From Stanieria sp. NIES-3757 (GTDB lineage: Bacteria > Cyanobacteriota > Cyanobacteriia > Cyanobacteriales > Xenococcaceae), in NCBI GenBank assembly GCA_002355455.1, contig AP017375.1:4331640-4395639 (forward strand): a DNA stretch of 64,000 nucleotides. The letters are read 5' to 3'. The notes below the pieces were generated by a model that was not told where the DNA came from, searched no databases, and saw nothing but the letters and a program-made list of their open reading frames with translations. This document shows, piece by piece, positions 17,672-29,707 of this stretch. Numbering within the stretch: position 1 is the stretch's first letter; each line of letters starts with the position of its first letter. The translations under genes were made by a program, and so were the position numbers.

Positions 17672-18157
17672 TTAGCTCAAGCCAGAGCAAATGTAGTCTA
17701 AGTAAACACCCATTTCTTTTCCAGCGTCAGCACCTACCAAGCTAGCAGTAACTTCTTTGATGGCTTGGATTGCTTGAACAGTTGAAGAAACAGGAACACC
17801 TAAAGAATTATAGGTTTCTTTTAAGCCGTTGAGTACGCGCTCATCTAAGATGGAAGGATCGCCAGCCAACATAGCATAAGTAGCATAGCGGAGATAGTAG
17901 TCAAGGTCGCGAATACAAGCAGCATAACGACGAGTGGTATACATGTTGCCACCAGGACGGGTTACGTCAGAATATAGCAAAGATTTTGCTACTGCTTCTT
18001 TAACGATGGTAGCTGCATTAGCACTGATTACGCTAGCTGCACGTACTCTTAATTGACCAGTTTTAAAATAGTTTTTGAGCTTGTCCATAGAAGCACCGTC
18101 GAGGTACTTACCTTGAACGTCAGCAGAATTAATAACAGAAGTAATTGCGTCTTGCAT
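17672..18157 (-). CDS. apcB: allophycocyanin beta subunit
   Basis: The 161-residue phycobiliprotein binds one phycocyanobilin and pairs with ApcA to form the allophycocyanin trimers of the phycobilisome core. Chromophore cysteine C81 lies in [16 protein letters not shown], and N71 in RPGGNMY is the asparagine methylated in beta-type subunits. Length and sequence are standard. It is 108 bp downstream of apcA, and cotranscription is expected from family knowledge. Confidence 0.98.
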   Translation of the reverse strand: MQDAITSVINSADVQGKYLDGASMDKLKNYFKTGQLRVRAASVISANAATIVKEAVAKSLLYSDVTRPGGNMYTTRRYAACIRDLDYYLRYATYAMLAGDPSILDERVLNGLKETYNSLGVPVSSTVQAIQAIKEVTASLVGADAGKEMGVYLDYICSGLS

Positions 18158-18265
18158 AGCTTTGTTTCCTTATCTCACCTAAGTCTTAAATGCCTGAACA
18201 ATGACAAATTAGTCTATACCGTAGGGAAGCTTAATGCATTTAGAGCAGTAGCTAAAAATACTACT

Positions 18266-18751
18266 CTACTGCATTGCTCCAATAACGTAGTCAAAGTAAG
18301 AAGCAGCTTCAGAAGCATCTTCTACAGACATCATCGAAGTAGCAACATCTTTCATTTCGCGAACGCTTTGAGCAACTGCACCAACGTCAGTTCCTAAAGA
18401 CTTGTACATTTCGCGAACACCAACTAAACCAATTTCTTCGATGGGAGTTACATCGCCCGCTACTACACCATAGGTGATTAAACGGAGGTAGTAATCCATA
18501 TCGCGTAAGCAAGTTGCAGTCATTTCTTCTCCGTAAGCATTACCACCAGGAGAAACAATATCAGGACGTTTTTGGAATAAAGCGTCACCTGCTTGCTTAA
18601 CAATCCGCTCGCGAGATTCAGTTAAAGTTTGTGCAATCCGCAGACGGCTTTCACCAGAAGTAACAAAAGCTTTGATTCTTTCTAACTCGCCAGGGCTCAA
18701 GTAACGAGCTTCGGCATCAGCATTCACGATTGACTTCGTGACAATACTCAT
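18266..18751 (-). CDS. apcA: allophycocyanin alpha subunit
   Basis: The 161-residue alpha subunit carries one phycocyanobilin on C81 ([17 protein letters not shown]) and forms the alpha-beta monomer with ApcB. The start [23 protein letters not shown] is typical, and a GGGAGGAATCC ribosome binding site precedes the ATG at 18751. The 690-bp upstream region separates it from apcE, so apcABC probably has its own strong promoter there. Confidence 0.98.
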   Translation of the reverse strand: MSIVTKSIVNADAEARYLSPGELERIKAFVTSGESRLRIAQTLTESRERIVKQAGDALFQKRPDIVSPGGNAYGEEMTATCLRDMDYYLRLITYGVVAGDVTPIEEIGLVGVREMYKSLGTDVGAVAQSVREMKDVATSMMSVEDASEAASYFDYVIGAMQ

Positions 18752-19441
18752 GAACGGATTCCTCCCAAAAAAACAAAATTAGATTTTGAGTGACCTATCT
18801 TGAAGATTTATCTTTTTCCAATCGATGTTTCAGCTATTTTTCCTAAGCTGATTAGGAATTTGCTAATTAAATATCTTTTCACTTTTTTGGCTCAAAGATA
18901 CTATTGGCACCTGATTAACCGATTAGAGTTGAGATTCTTCATTTTTGGTGTTTGTCGCTTAGTTTTTAATTTTCAGCTACAAAATAGTATTGCAGCTAGT
19001 TAGACCAATAAATCAAAGATGGTTACTGCCTTAACAAACTTTTACATAAGGTAAATATTTTGATATAAATGGCGAGCCTTTGGTCTTTAATTTTAATGAA
19101 AATACCCCTAGTGGGGAAACCCATAGCTATCAAACACTCAAAAGAATTTTTACAGCAACCTGACCCAATTATTTTGCGACATTTAGTTCACTTAAGCTGT
19201 TTTTTCTTAATACATTGTAATATTGAGTTTAGAAAACTTAGAGCGATCGCGTAATTGTCAGGATAATTTTTAGCGCAAACATTCAACTAAGCTTGATTTA
19301 GTTTAAACAAAACTCTAGTTGATGGTTTCTTGGTTTAAATTACTATGAGGTCTGAGTAATTGACTAAGAACCACCAACTAAGAATGGTTGAATTGGTTTG
19401 CTAACTAAAGCTTAACTAAACAATTGCTAACTACCATTAGT
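18752..19441 (-). promoter_or_regulatory. apcE-apcA intergenic region (apcA leader)
   Basis: This 690-bp spacer lies between apcE and apcA, both on the minus strand. It holds the apcE terminator hairpin (19318-19378) at its apcE side and, toward apcA, presumably the apcABC promoter and a long leader. Two short plus-strand frames here (around 18800 and 19069) have no gene-like features. I could not place promoter boxes with confidence. Confidence 0.5.
19318..19378 (-). terminator. large hairpin downstream of apcE
   Basis: Positions 19318-19334 and 19363-19378 pair over about 14 bases, and inside them AATTACT (19338-19344) pairs perfectly with AGTAATT (19355-19361). G-U pairs form only when read on the minus strand, matching the apcE transcript; TTTTG follows seven bases later. 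Probably the apcE 3' end, 64 bp after its stop codon. Confidence 0.55.
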
Positions 19442-22138
<2,697 letters not shown>

Positions 22139-22404
22139 TTAAGTATCTTTTTACTTATAGTTCAGCTTTTAGATTAAAACTTTTCGGGTTACCTTAGCGT
22201 AATTGTTACTTTTTGTGTCAATTACGAAAACTTGTCAGGGAATTTGGAAATTGCTTGAAATTAAATTAGCTTGACAAGCTGAATTCCTCAAAAACACTCA
22301 GAATACTATGGTAGAGTCCAATATGGCTTGATTGAGTTATTGCTATTTTTGTCAAGCTAAGGCGATCGCTTTAGGTGCAAATCGTCAAGTTTTGTTAAGT
22401 TGAT

Positions 22405-23667
22405 TTATGTCATCATACCGCCGAAGAAATCGATTGTATCTTTCAAAGCAACAATAAAGGCATCGATTTCAGCACGAGTGTTGTAAAAATATAAACTTGC
22501 TCTAGCACTACCAGAAGCATTGAAAAGACGATGCAATGGTTGCGTACAATGATGTCCCGAACGAATTGCTACACCTTCATGATCGAGTAAAGTTGATAAA
22601 TCACTGGCGTGAATTCCTTCAACATTAAATGCAGCTAAAGCAGCCCGATTTTTACCGTCAAGTTTTGAGGTTGCACCATAAATTTTTAGTTGAGGAATTT
22701 CTCCTAATTTTTTGAATAAATAAGTGGTTAATTCTTCTTCATAGGCATGAATTTTATCCATACCAATTGTAGTTAAATAATCTACGGCTGCTCCCAAAGC
22801 GATCGCTTCGGCAATAGCTGGTGTTCCTGCTTCAAATTTGTGGGGTAATTCTCCATAGGTTGAATAGTCAAAATAGACTTCAGAAATCATTTCGCCACCT
22901 CCTAAAAAAGGAGGCATTGCTGTTAGTATTTCTTTTTTGCCATAAAGGAAACCGATACCAGTTGGACCACACATTTTATGTCCTGAAGCTACTAACCAAT
23001 CACAATTAATTTGTTGAACATCAATAGCCATGTGAGGAACACTTTGACAAGCATCAACTAATACTTTTGCGTCGAATTGATGGGCTATTTTAATGATTTC
23101 TTCAATGGGATTGATACAACCTAAAGTATTAGAAACGTGAACAACTGCTACAAGTTTAGTTTGGTTTGACAATAAAGATTTATACTGTTCTAAGTCAAAT
23201 TCTTCTGTTTCAGTTAATTGTACATATTTAATTACTGCGCCTGTTTTCTGAGCAATAATTTGCCAAGGAACAATATTGCTATGATGCTCCATTACCGAGA
23301 GAATAATTTCATCACCGCGATTTAAATTACTTAAACCCCAACTATAGGCAACTAAATTAATTGCCTCTGAAGCATTACGAGTATAAATAATTTCTTCTCG
23401 ATGGTCAGCATTAATAAATTTGGCTACTTTATTTCTTGCTCCTTCATAACTTTCAGTTGCTCTAATACTTAAACTATGTGCGCCACGATGAACATTAGCG
23501 TTATCTTTTTTATAGTAATTGATTAACGCATTTAAAACTGCTTGGGGTTTTTGAGAAGTAGCAGCATTATCAAAATAAATTAAAGGTTTTTCGTGGATTT
23601 CTTGAGCTAAGATTGGAAAATCTTGACGGACTAAATCGGCAATAGTTTTGGTTTGAGTAAATGTCAT
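22405..23667 (-). CDS. sufS: SufS-type cysteine desulfurase (group II)
   Basis: The 420-residue PLP enzyme takes sulfur from cysteine for Fe-S cluster assembly and, with SufE, feeds the SufBCD scaffold. PLP lysine K231 sits in [11 protein letters not shown], the persulfide cysteine C374 in [11 protein letters not shown], and the PLP-contacting H129 in VMEHHSN. The RSGHHC form marks the SufS class rather than IscS. It is the last gene of a sufC-sufD-sufS set, 104 bp after sufD. ATG at 23667. Confidence 0.96.
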   Translation of the reverse strand: MTFTQTKTIADLVRQDFPILAQEIHEKPLIYFDNAATSQKPQAVLNALINYYKKDNANVHRGAHSLSIRATESYEGARNKVAKFINADHREEIIYTRNASEAINLVAYSWGLSNLNRGDEIILSVMEHHSNIVPWQIIAQKTGAVIKYVQLTETEEFDLEQYKSLLSNQTKLVAVVHVSNTLGCINPIEEIIKIAHQFDAKVLVDACQSVPHMAIDVQQINCDWLVASGHKMCGPTGIGFLYGKKEILTAMPPFLGGGEMISEVYFDYSTYGELPHKFEAGTPAIAEAIALGAAVDYLTTIGMDKIHAYEEELTTYLFKKLGEIPQLKIYGATSKLDGKNRAALAAFNVEGIHASDLSTLLDHEGVAIRSGHHCTQPLHRLFNASGSARASLYFYNTRAEIDAFIVALKDTIDFFGGMMT

Positions 23668-23771
23668 AATTAATTATTGATATTTTTTTTTATAAAACAG
23701 AATTTTAAGCAGATAAATGCAGATTACAACTTAAATTATTTCTAGCTGATTCTGCATCGATCTCAAATCCA

Positions 23772-25103
23772 TTAACTACTCGTTTTATTGGCTACTAGGG
23801 TTGCTATTTTGGTAGACAAAGAGTTAAGCAAAATACGTTCAATAATTTCTGCGGTAAAACCATTAATTAATAACTGACGAGCATTATCTTCAGTTAAACC
23901 ACGACTACGAAGATAAAAGATTTCTTCTGCTTCTAATTGACTGACAGTTGCACCATGAGAACATTTAACATTATCAGCCGTAATTCTCAACTCTGGTTTA
24001 GTATCAACACGAGCTTTGGGAGATAATAACAAGTTACGATTCAACTGAGCAGCATTAGTTAATTGTGCTGCTTTGGGAACAAATACTTTACCATTAAAGA
24101 TTGTATGAGCGCGATCGCTTACTAAACATTTGTGTAACTGATCGGTAGTACCGTGAGGTTTACTTAAGGCAATAATACTATGAGTATCGGCAGTTTGTTC
24201 GCCGTTAGCTACAGTTAAACCATTGAGATAGGTTTCGGTTTGCTCTCCTTGTTGAGCAATTTCAAGATTATGACGGGATATTCTACCACCGAAGTTGAAT
24301 TCCGTTAAAGTGTAACGACTAGCACGCGCTTGGGAAACGGCTGTTTTTCCAATATGATAGGCGGTTTCTGACTCTCTTTGTAAGCGAGTATGATTAATTT
24401 GAGCATTTTCTCCTAACCAAATTTCAGTCACCGCATTAGTAAGATAAGAAGATTGCCCACTATACTCTTCAATTATATCGAGACTACAATTTTTTTCAGC
24501 AACAATCCAGCTTCTTGGTTGGGAAAAACTAACAGAGTCTTCTGCGACAGAAATAAACAACAAATGAATTGGTTGTTCAACTAAGGTGTTTGGTGCAGCC
24601 CAAATAATTGCCACATCAGCAATACTAGCGGTGTTTAAAGAGGTAAAAACTTCTTCTGCACCTGATTGAGTTCCCAAATAGGGACGGAAATATTTACAAT
24701 AAGCTTCTGGTATATTAGTTAGATTCCCAACATAAATACCTTTCGGCAAACCTGAAGTATTTGATAACTCAGGGGCATAAAACCCGTTGACAAAAACAAG
24801 TCGACTTTCAGCAGCTTCAGGAATCGAATCAATTGTGTTGAACTCAACAGTACTAAATTTAGCAGCAGTAAAATCTAAATCAAGTAGAAGTGATAAATCT
24901 GTAAATCGCCATTCTTCATCTTTTTTACTAGGAAATTTCAACCTAGATACCCAAGATGCAGATTGTTCTCTTAAATTTTCTAACCAAACGGAAGTTTCTG
25001 AATCTAGTTGTTCGTGGGGAACAGGAGGACGTTGTTGTAATATTTTAAGTAAAAAAGGAGCGCTCTTAATTTCTCTAGAAGTCACTGCTGGTGATTGACT
25101 CAT
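23772..25103 (-). CDS. sufD: Fe-S cluster assembly protein SufD
   Basis: The 443-residue SufD partners SufB and SufC in the SufBC2D scaffold complex. The right-handed beta-helix core is seen in the C-terminal half (about 210-400), with the conserved SHGATVSQLEAEEIFYLRSRGLTEDNARQLLINGF region near the end. SufD normally lacks the SufB catalytic cysteine. Its ATG overlaps the sufC stop by one base (TAATG), a sign of translational coupling. No sufB gene is present upstream. Confidence 0.95.
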   Translation of the reverse strand: MSQSPAVTSREIKSAPFLLKILQQRPPVPHEQLDSETSVWLENLREQSASWVSRLKFPSKKDEEWRFTDLSLLLDLDFTAAKFSTVEFNTIDSIPEAAESRLVFVNGFYAPELSNTSGLPKGIYVGNLTNIPEAYCKYFRPYLGTQSGAEEVFTSLNTASIADVAIIWAAPNTLVEQPIHLLFISVAEDSVSFSQPRSWIVAEKNCSLDIIEEYSGQSSYLTNAVTEIWLGENAQINHTRLQRESETAYHIGKTAVSQARASRYTLTEFNFGGRISRHNLEIAQQGEQTETYLNGLTVANGEQTADTHSIIALSKPHGTTDQLHKCLVSDRAHTIFNGKVFVPKAAQLTNAAQLNRNLLLSPKARVDTKPELRITADNVKCSHGATVSQLEAEEIFYLRSRGLTEDNARQLLINGFTAEIIERILLNSLSTKIATLVANKTSS

Positions 25104-25879
25104 TATGCACCTACCTCCGCCACAGCTTTGTCATCGAGGAAGTCATAACCACGAGATTCTAATTCTAAAGCTAATTCCTTACCACCACTAGTAACAATTT
25201 GTCCATTTTGCATCACATGAACAAAATCTGGTTCGATGTAATTAAGCAACCGTTGATAGTGAGTAATGACAAGGTAACCTTTGTCAGGAGTTTTCAGTTG
25301 ATTGACACCTTCAGCTACAATTTTTAAGGCATCAATATCTAAACCAGAATCAATTTCATCCAAAATAGTTAAAGTAGGATCGAGTAAAGCCATTTGAAGA
25401 ATTTCGTTACGCTTTTTCTCTCCACCAGAAAAACCTTCGTTGAGACTTCTTTCTAAAAAGCTGGATTTCATTTTGACAATTGCCAACTTTTCCTCTATCA
25501 AGTCTTCAAAATCAAAAGTATCGATTTCTTCCAAACCTTCATGCTTCCGCTTGGCATTGTAAGCAACTCGCAGAAAATCTAAATTACTAACCCCAGGAAT
25601 TTCTAAAGGATACTGAAAAGCCAAAAAAATACCATTTAAAGCTCTTTCATTAGGCTCTTGCTCTAAAATATTTTCACCTTTGTAAATAATTTCACCACCA
25701 GTTACCTCATAATCGGGATGACCAGCAATAATTTTAGATAGGGTGCTTTTACCTGAACCATTGCGCCCCATAATGGCATGAACTTCTCCTGCCTTAATTT
25801 CTAAATTGACACCTTTAAGAATCGGCGTGCCGTCTACACTAGCAGTGAGATTATGTATTGATAAAATAGTTTCGCTCAT
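25103..25879 (-). CDS. sufC: Fe-S cluster assembly ATPase SufC
   Basis: The 258-residue ABC-type ATPase drives the SufBC2D complex. Walker [10 protein letters not shown] is at about 38-46, the Q-loop in [10 protein letters not shown], the SufC signature [10 protein letters not shown] near 148-157, Walker [13 protein letters not shown] near 170-181, and the H-loop ITHYQRLL near 206. It is the first gene of the cluster, although in most cyanobacteria sufB comes first (sufBCDS). ATG at 25879; the 885-bp upstream region contains two SufR-like operators. Confidence 0.96.
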   Translation of the reverse strand: MSETILSIHNLTASVDGTPILKGVNLEIKAGEVHAIMGRNGSGKSTLSKIIAGHPDYEVTGGEIIYKGENILEQEPNERALNGIFLAFQYPLEIPGVSNLDFLRVAYNAKRKHEGLEEIDTFDFEDLIEEKLAIVKMKSSFLERSLNEGFSGGEKKRNEILQMALLDPTLTILDEIDSGLDIDALKIVAEGVNQLKTPDKGYLVITHYQRLLNYIEPDFVHVMQNGQIVTSGGKELALELESRGYDFLDDKAVAEVGA

Positions 25880-25988
25880 TGTCAGGTTTGTTCTCTCTCA
25901 AGTAAATCTATAGTGTTCGATTCTGCTACAAAATAGCTGTGACAAAGAAGCGCAAGTTCTAGATGATGATTAGATGGCGCGCTTTGAG

Positions 25989-25994
25989 ATTATA
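25989..25994 (-). promoter_or_regulatory. candidate -10 box of the sufCDS promoter
   Basis: Perfect TATAAT on the minus strand, about 110 bp upstream of sufC. The adjacent SufR-like operator ends two bases before it, so bound repressor would cover the promoter. The -35 region is poorly matched. Confidence 0.45.
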
Positions 25995-25995
25995 G

Positions 25996-26019
25996 TTAAA
26001 CAACATTTTTGTTGTTTAA
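25996..26019 (-). promoter_or_regulatory. SufR-like operator, proximal site
   Basis: CAAC-N6-GTTG (26001-26014) in a longer perfect inverted repeat with nine-base arms (TTAAACAAC / GTTGTTTAA). CAAC-N6-GTTG is the published recognition pattern of SufR, the Fe-S cluster-sensing repressor of the cyanobacterial suf genes. It abuts the candidate TATAAT box. Confidence 0.75.
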
Positions 26020-26039
26020 ATCCATTGTAGGATACATTA

Positions 26040-26055
26040 ACAACAAAGATGTTGT
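26040..26055 (-). promoter_or_regulatory. SufR-like operator, distal site
   Basis: A second CAAC-N6-GTTG (26041-26054) with five-base arms, centred exactly 40 bp from the proximal site, about four helical turns. Two such sites also occur in the Synechocystis sufR-sufB intergenic region. Confidence 0.72.
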
Positions 26056-26415
26056 CAAAGTCGGTTTTAATTTGTTTTGATTGGCTTCATCGTTTGAGGG
26101 CAGCAAAACACGCTCGCTGTCGGTAAAGCGACACCAACTCTAATGACAGGAGTATAAATAAACTTTTGTTAAGTTAAGCAACTACTCAAGAATTTTTCAA
26201 GTTATTTCTATTGTTATTGTTTTGAGATTAGTAATTTGGCAGTTAAAACTCAAAAATTTTTTATAGTCCCCTAAGAGCTAATTAAGTTAAACAAATAAAT
26301 TAATAATTTGATAGAGCATTTTTGTCGAGCAAATTTTCAGCTTTTTTATTATTTGTCTCTAATTAAGATTAGATTTTTTAGCAAAATCTTTTAGATAAAA
26401 CTATTAAATTTTTGG

Positions 26416-26761
26416 TTGATATTGTTGCTGGTTGGGCTATTTTCAGAAAGTGAAAGCACAATACTAAATAAAATTAAAAAAAATTATCCTGAAACAACTC
26501 ACGCGATCGCCTGTTTCAGTTACAAGTTAGGAGATGAATTTGATCGCATCATAATCTTATTCAGCTTTCAAATTAAAGCAAATGATTTGAAATCTGAATC
26601 TAATTGCGGGAAAACTATCTCAATACTTAGCTACCGCAATGAACAATTGTCAGCTTCAAAGTACAAAATTCTTATTAACAGCAAATTCTCATCAATTTTG
26701 GCAAGATTTAGCTAAACTTAAACTTTCAGAAATTAATCCTTCAGCAAGTTTGTTTGATTAG
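26416..26761 (+). pseudogene. possible remnant of a coding sequence
   Basis: Two consecutive plus-strand frames look protein-like without forming a gene: 26416-26715 (TTG start, no ribosome binding site; includes ILNKIKKNYPETTHAIACF) and, in another frame, 26591-26761 ending in LSEINPSASLFD and TAG. The shift from one frame to the other suggests a decayed gene. I do not recognise the family. The rest of the 885-bp gap (25880-26764) holds only the suf control region and AT-rich sequence. Confidence 0.2.
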
Positions 26762-26764
26762 CAA

Positions 26765-27625
26765 TTAACGCACAATAATAACTGATTTGATTGGTCGTTG
26801 AATTGAATTACCTTCTGAATCTAATCTACCGTAAAAAGTTTTGCCATCATAATAAAGAGATGCCGAACTTCCCCCATCCAAATTAATAGCTTTTTCCACA
26901 CCAAGGGTAGCTAAAAAATCAGCTAATTGTTCTAAAGACATTCCAGAGTTACTAGGAGATTGTGGTTTTTGTGCCACCATTGCTAAAATAATATCTCCCT
27001 TAGCAGTAATACCGATCGCACTTCTAGCATTAGGTTGAGTAGTACCGATCGCATCACGAATTTTTTCTCCAGCTTGATAATCGGTAAATCCTTCTTCAAG
27101 TGCCGTATTTTGAGGTAGAATTTGGGGTCCTCCACCAATAGCATCAACTAAAATACAACCGCTAGGAGTGGCATTGTTATGAAAAGTTATATCATAACGA
27201 AATTGATGAGAACAAATGTAGCGACGAAATTCAGTTCGATTTAAAATTTTGTCAAGATAAGGTTGCAAGTCGGGATTTTCAATTAATCTTTCATTAGTGC
27301 GAGGATCGGCGACTAGTTTGCCTTTGCGAGTGATATAAGAAGTCGTTTTTTGATTTTTCGGATCGAAATAACCACCATTAATTACGGCGATCGCTTTATG
27401 TTGAGTGGCGAAGGTTTCAATTGATTGAAGTTCGGGCGCAACTTCTGGATAAACTTTAAAAGTACTACCATAAGGAATGGTGATAGTATGAACGATACTA
27501 TTACCTTGTTCGCTAATATCGAAGCGTAGTTTTGAAAACGAATTATTAATAGCTTGAGAATAAGAACTAGAAGCTAATAGGAATCCTAAACTAATTCCAA
27601 TCAAATAAACAAATTTTTTGTTCAC
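26765..27625 (-). CDS. phosphodiester glycosidase family (NAGPA/DUF2233) secreted protein
   Basis: The 286-residue protein has a signal peptide (MNKKFVYLIGISLGFLLASS, cleavage near 25) and a NAGPA-like domain (about 75-285). Family landmarks are INGGYFDPKNQ, the ARSAIGI segment, and LDGGSSASLYYDG near the C-terminus; these residues shape the active site of the mammalian uncovering enzyme. The physiological substrate in cyanobacteria is unknown; a periplasmic or surface glycan-modifying role is plausible. ATG at 27625. Divergently transcribed from the hydrolase-like gene 65 bp away. Confidence 0.88.
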   Translation of the reverse strand: MNKKFVYLIGISLGFLLASSSYSQAINNSFSKLRFDISEQGNSIVHTITIPYGSTFKVYPEVAPELQSIETFATQHKAIAVINGGYFDPKNQKTTSYITRKGKLVADPRTNERLIENPDLQPYLDKILNRTEFRRYICSHQFRYDITFHNNATPSGCILVDAIGGGPQILPQNTALEEGFTDYQAGEKIRDAIGTTQPNARSAIGITAKGDIILAMVAQKPQSPSNSGMSLEQLADFLATLGVEKAINLDGGSSASLYYDGKTFYGRLDSEGNSIQRPIKSVIIVR

Positions 27626-27690
27626 TACCTAGCTTCTCCTCTTCTCCAATAATTAGCTCTATTAAAACAATTATTAGTTATTAGTCAATA

Positions 27691-28596
27691 ATGTCATTTT
27701 TTTTAGATCACTACTCTTGGAAAAATTTGCGTTGCGCTTACCAATTTTATCCATCTCAACGGCAAAATCCAGAAAATTTAGCTTTATTACTAATTCATCC
27801 CATTGGAGTTGGTTTATCTGGAGTTTTTTGGCAACGTTTTATTGCTGCTTGGCAACCACAAGAACAATCCTATTCAATTTACAATCCCGATTTGTTAGGC
27901 TGTGGTAAAAGTGAAATGCCTCATTTAGCCTATTTTCCTGAAGATTGGGCAGCCCAACTTAAATATTTTATAGAAACAGTTGTCAAACAACCTGTAGTTT
28001 TAGTAGTGCAAGGAGCGTTATTTCCCGTCGCGCTGGCATTAGTCAACGATCCTCCGCAACCTAATTATATAAAAGGTTTAGTTTTATCGGGACCTCCAGC
28101 ATGGAAGATTATGACGGAAGCTGGTAAACCTCTGCAACAAAAATTGCTTTGGAATCTTTTGTTTGATTCTCCTGTTGGTAATCTTTTTTATCGTTATGCC
28201 CGTCGTCGTCAATTTTTGCAGTCTTTTTCGATTCGTCAATTGTTTGCCGAAGTGGAAGATGTGGATGCTAATTGGTTAGATTTTTTGGAAGCAGGGGCTA
28301 GTAATTTAGATAGTCGCTATGCTGTCTTTTCTTTTTTGGCTGGTTTTTGGCGCAAAGATTATACTAAACAGATTCAAAGCATTACTCAACCTACTTTAGT
28401 TGTTTTCGGAGACAAAGCATCGAGTATCAGTCGTGAAGGTTTGGCGGAAACTCCAGAACAAAGATTAAATTTGTACTTAAATAATTTACCATCGGGTCAA
28501 GGCAAAATTATTCCAGGAAGAAATGTTTTACCTTATGAATCAACAGAAGAATTTGTTGCTGTAGTAAAGGATTTTATCCGTCAGTTATCTATTTAA
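27691..28596 (+). CDS. alpha/beta-hydrolase-fold protein lacking the usual nucleophile
   Basis: The 301-residue product shows an alpha/beta-hydrolase fold: LLIHPIGVGLSGVFWQRF (oxyanion region, 34-51), DLLGCGKSEMP (67-77), a cap region, and the late strand TLVVFGDKAS. At the nucleophile elbow, where GxSxGG is expected, it reads VVQGALFP (105-112), without serine, cysteine or aspartate. It may therefore be a non-catalytic member, or use another residue. ATG at 27691. It lies 58 bp ahead of purS but shows no purine link in its own sequence. Confidence 0.8.
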   Translation: MSFFLDHYSWKNLRCAYQFYPSQRQNPENLALLLIHPIGVGLSGVFWQRFIAAWQPQEQSYSIYNPDLLGCGKSEMPHLAYFPEDWAAQLKYFIETVVKQPVVLVVQGALFPVALALVNDPPQPNYIKGLVLSGPPAWKIMTEAGKPLQQKLLWNLLFDSPVGNLFYRYARRRQFLQSFSIRQLFAEVEDVDANWLDFLEAGASNLDSRYAVFSFLAGFWRKDYTKQIQSITQPTLVVFGDKASSISREGLAETPEQRLNLYLNNLPSGQGKIIPGRNVLPYESTEEFVAVVKDFIRQLSI

Positions 28597-28654
28597 GGTA
28601 GTTAGCGTTTTACAATCAAAAGGGTACTTGCTCATAATCATCACTAAGAATTAG

Positions 28655-28921
28655 ATGGCTAATCAATATCACGCTCGTATTTATGTTACTCTTCGCCCCT
28701 CCGTACTCGATCCAGCAGGTACAGCCGTCGCATCAGGATTGAAACAATTAGGATATGAAGGAGTTGAAGATGTCAGAATTGGTAAATATATCGAACTAAA
28801 TTTGACTGCTACCAATGAAGCACAAGCAAAAGTTCAATTAGATCAAATGTGCGATCGCTTGCTTGCCAATCCCGTGATTGAAAATTATTGTTTCGAGTTA
28901 ACTCAATTAGCTACTGTTTAG
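28655..28921 (+). CDS. purS: phosphoribosylformylglycinamidine synthase subunit PurS
   Basis: The 88-residue PurS bridges the PurL and PurQ subunits of FGAM synthase in step four of purine synthesis. The family pattern ARIYVTLRPSVLDPAGTAV and the KYIELNL strand are clear, and length is normal. ATG at 28655; the gene is seven bp ahead of purQ. Confidence 0.96.
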   Translation: MANQYHARIYVTLRPSVLDPAGTAVASGLKQLGYEGVEDVRIGKYIELNLTATNEAQAKVQLDQMCDRLLANPVIENYCFELTQLATV

Positions 28922-28928
28922 GTAAAAA

Positions 28929-29630
28929 ATGAAAGTCGGTGTTATTGTCTTTCCAGGTTCAAATTGCGATCGCGATGTCGCTACGGTTACCGATGGGTTA
29001 TTTAATGTTCCCACTCGCATGGTTTGGCACCAGGAAACGGATTTATCCAATTTAGATCTGATTGTAATACCTGGTGGTTTTAGTTATGGTGATTATCTTC
29101 GCTGTGGTGCGATCGCTCGTTTTTCTCCTGCTATCAAAAGTGTTATCGAACACGCCCAAGCAGGTAAATTGGTTTTGGGCATTTGTAATGGCTTTCAAAT
29201 TTTAACTGAAGTCGGTTTATTACCAGGGGCATTAATTCGCAATCGTGACTTACATTTTATTTGCGATCGCGTCCCGATGAAAGTCGAACGTAATGATTTA
29301 CCTTGGACTAGTAATTATACTTCAGGACAAGTAATTACTTTACCGATCGCTCATGGTGAAGGACGTTATTATGCTGATAGTGATACTTTAAAAACTTTAG
29401 AAGATAACGGTCAAGTTTTATTTAGGTATTGTAGTGCGACAGGAGAAGTTAACCAAGCAAGCAATCCTAATGGTTCTTTAGACAACATTGCTGGCATTAT
29501 CAATCAAAAAGGCAATGTCTTAGGCATGATGCCTCATCCAGAAAGGGCAGCCGATGCAGCTATTGGCGCGATCGATGGGAAGGCTTTGTTTGAAGGGATT
29601 TTGTCGAGTTTTGCTGTTGGAGTTAGATAA
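28929..29630 (+). CDS. purQ: phosphoribosylformylglycinamidine synthase, glutaminase subunit PurQ
   Basis: A 233-residue class I glutamine amidotransferase that supplies ammonia to PurL. Catalytic C86 is in [10 protein letters not shown], with the His-Glu pair in [10 protein letters not shown] near the C-terminus; PGSNCDRDV near residues 9-17 is typical of PurQ. ATG at 28929, seven bp after purS. A perfect palindrome lies 17 bp after the stop codon. purL is not in this window. Confidence 0.97.
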   Translation: MKVGVIVFPGSNCDRDVATVTDGLFNVPTRMVWHQETDLSNLDLIVIPGGFSYGDYLRCGAIARFSPAIKSVIEHAQAGKLVLGICNGFQILTEVGLLPGALIRNRDLHFICDRVPMKVERNDLPWTSNYTSGQVITLPIAHGEGRYYADSDTLKTLEDNGQVLFRYCSATGEVNQASNPNGSLDNIAGIINQKGNVLGMMPHPERAADAAIGAIDGKALFEGILSSFAVGVR

Positions 29631-29646
29631 CAGTGATCGGTTATTG

Positions 29647-29674
29647 GTAGAGACGTAGCATGCTACGTCTCTAC
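29647..29674. repeat. 28-bp perfect palindrome (GTAGAGACG type)
   Basis: GTAGAGACGTAGCA is followed immediately by its exact reverse complement. This type of palindrome recurs in many cyanobacterial genomes. It lies just after purQ and could double as its terminator, though no T-run follows. Confidence 0.8.
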
Positions 29675-29707
29675 ACCTCGTGTATTGTATGCAAATCAAC
29701 AATATTA

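Noticed and set aside
18800-19254. Two plus-strand frames in the apcE-apcA spacer
   Set aside because: No start context, hydrophobic low-complexity composition, and opposite to the transcribed strand of a known leader region.
29660-29707. Longer start for the ChaN-like gene
   Set aside because: The extra codons lie in the palindromic repeat and add residues before a signal peptide; the ATG at 29708 is the natural start.
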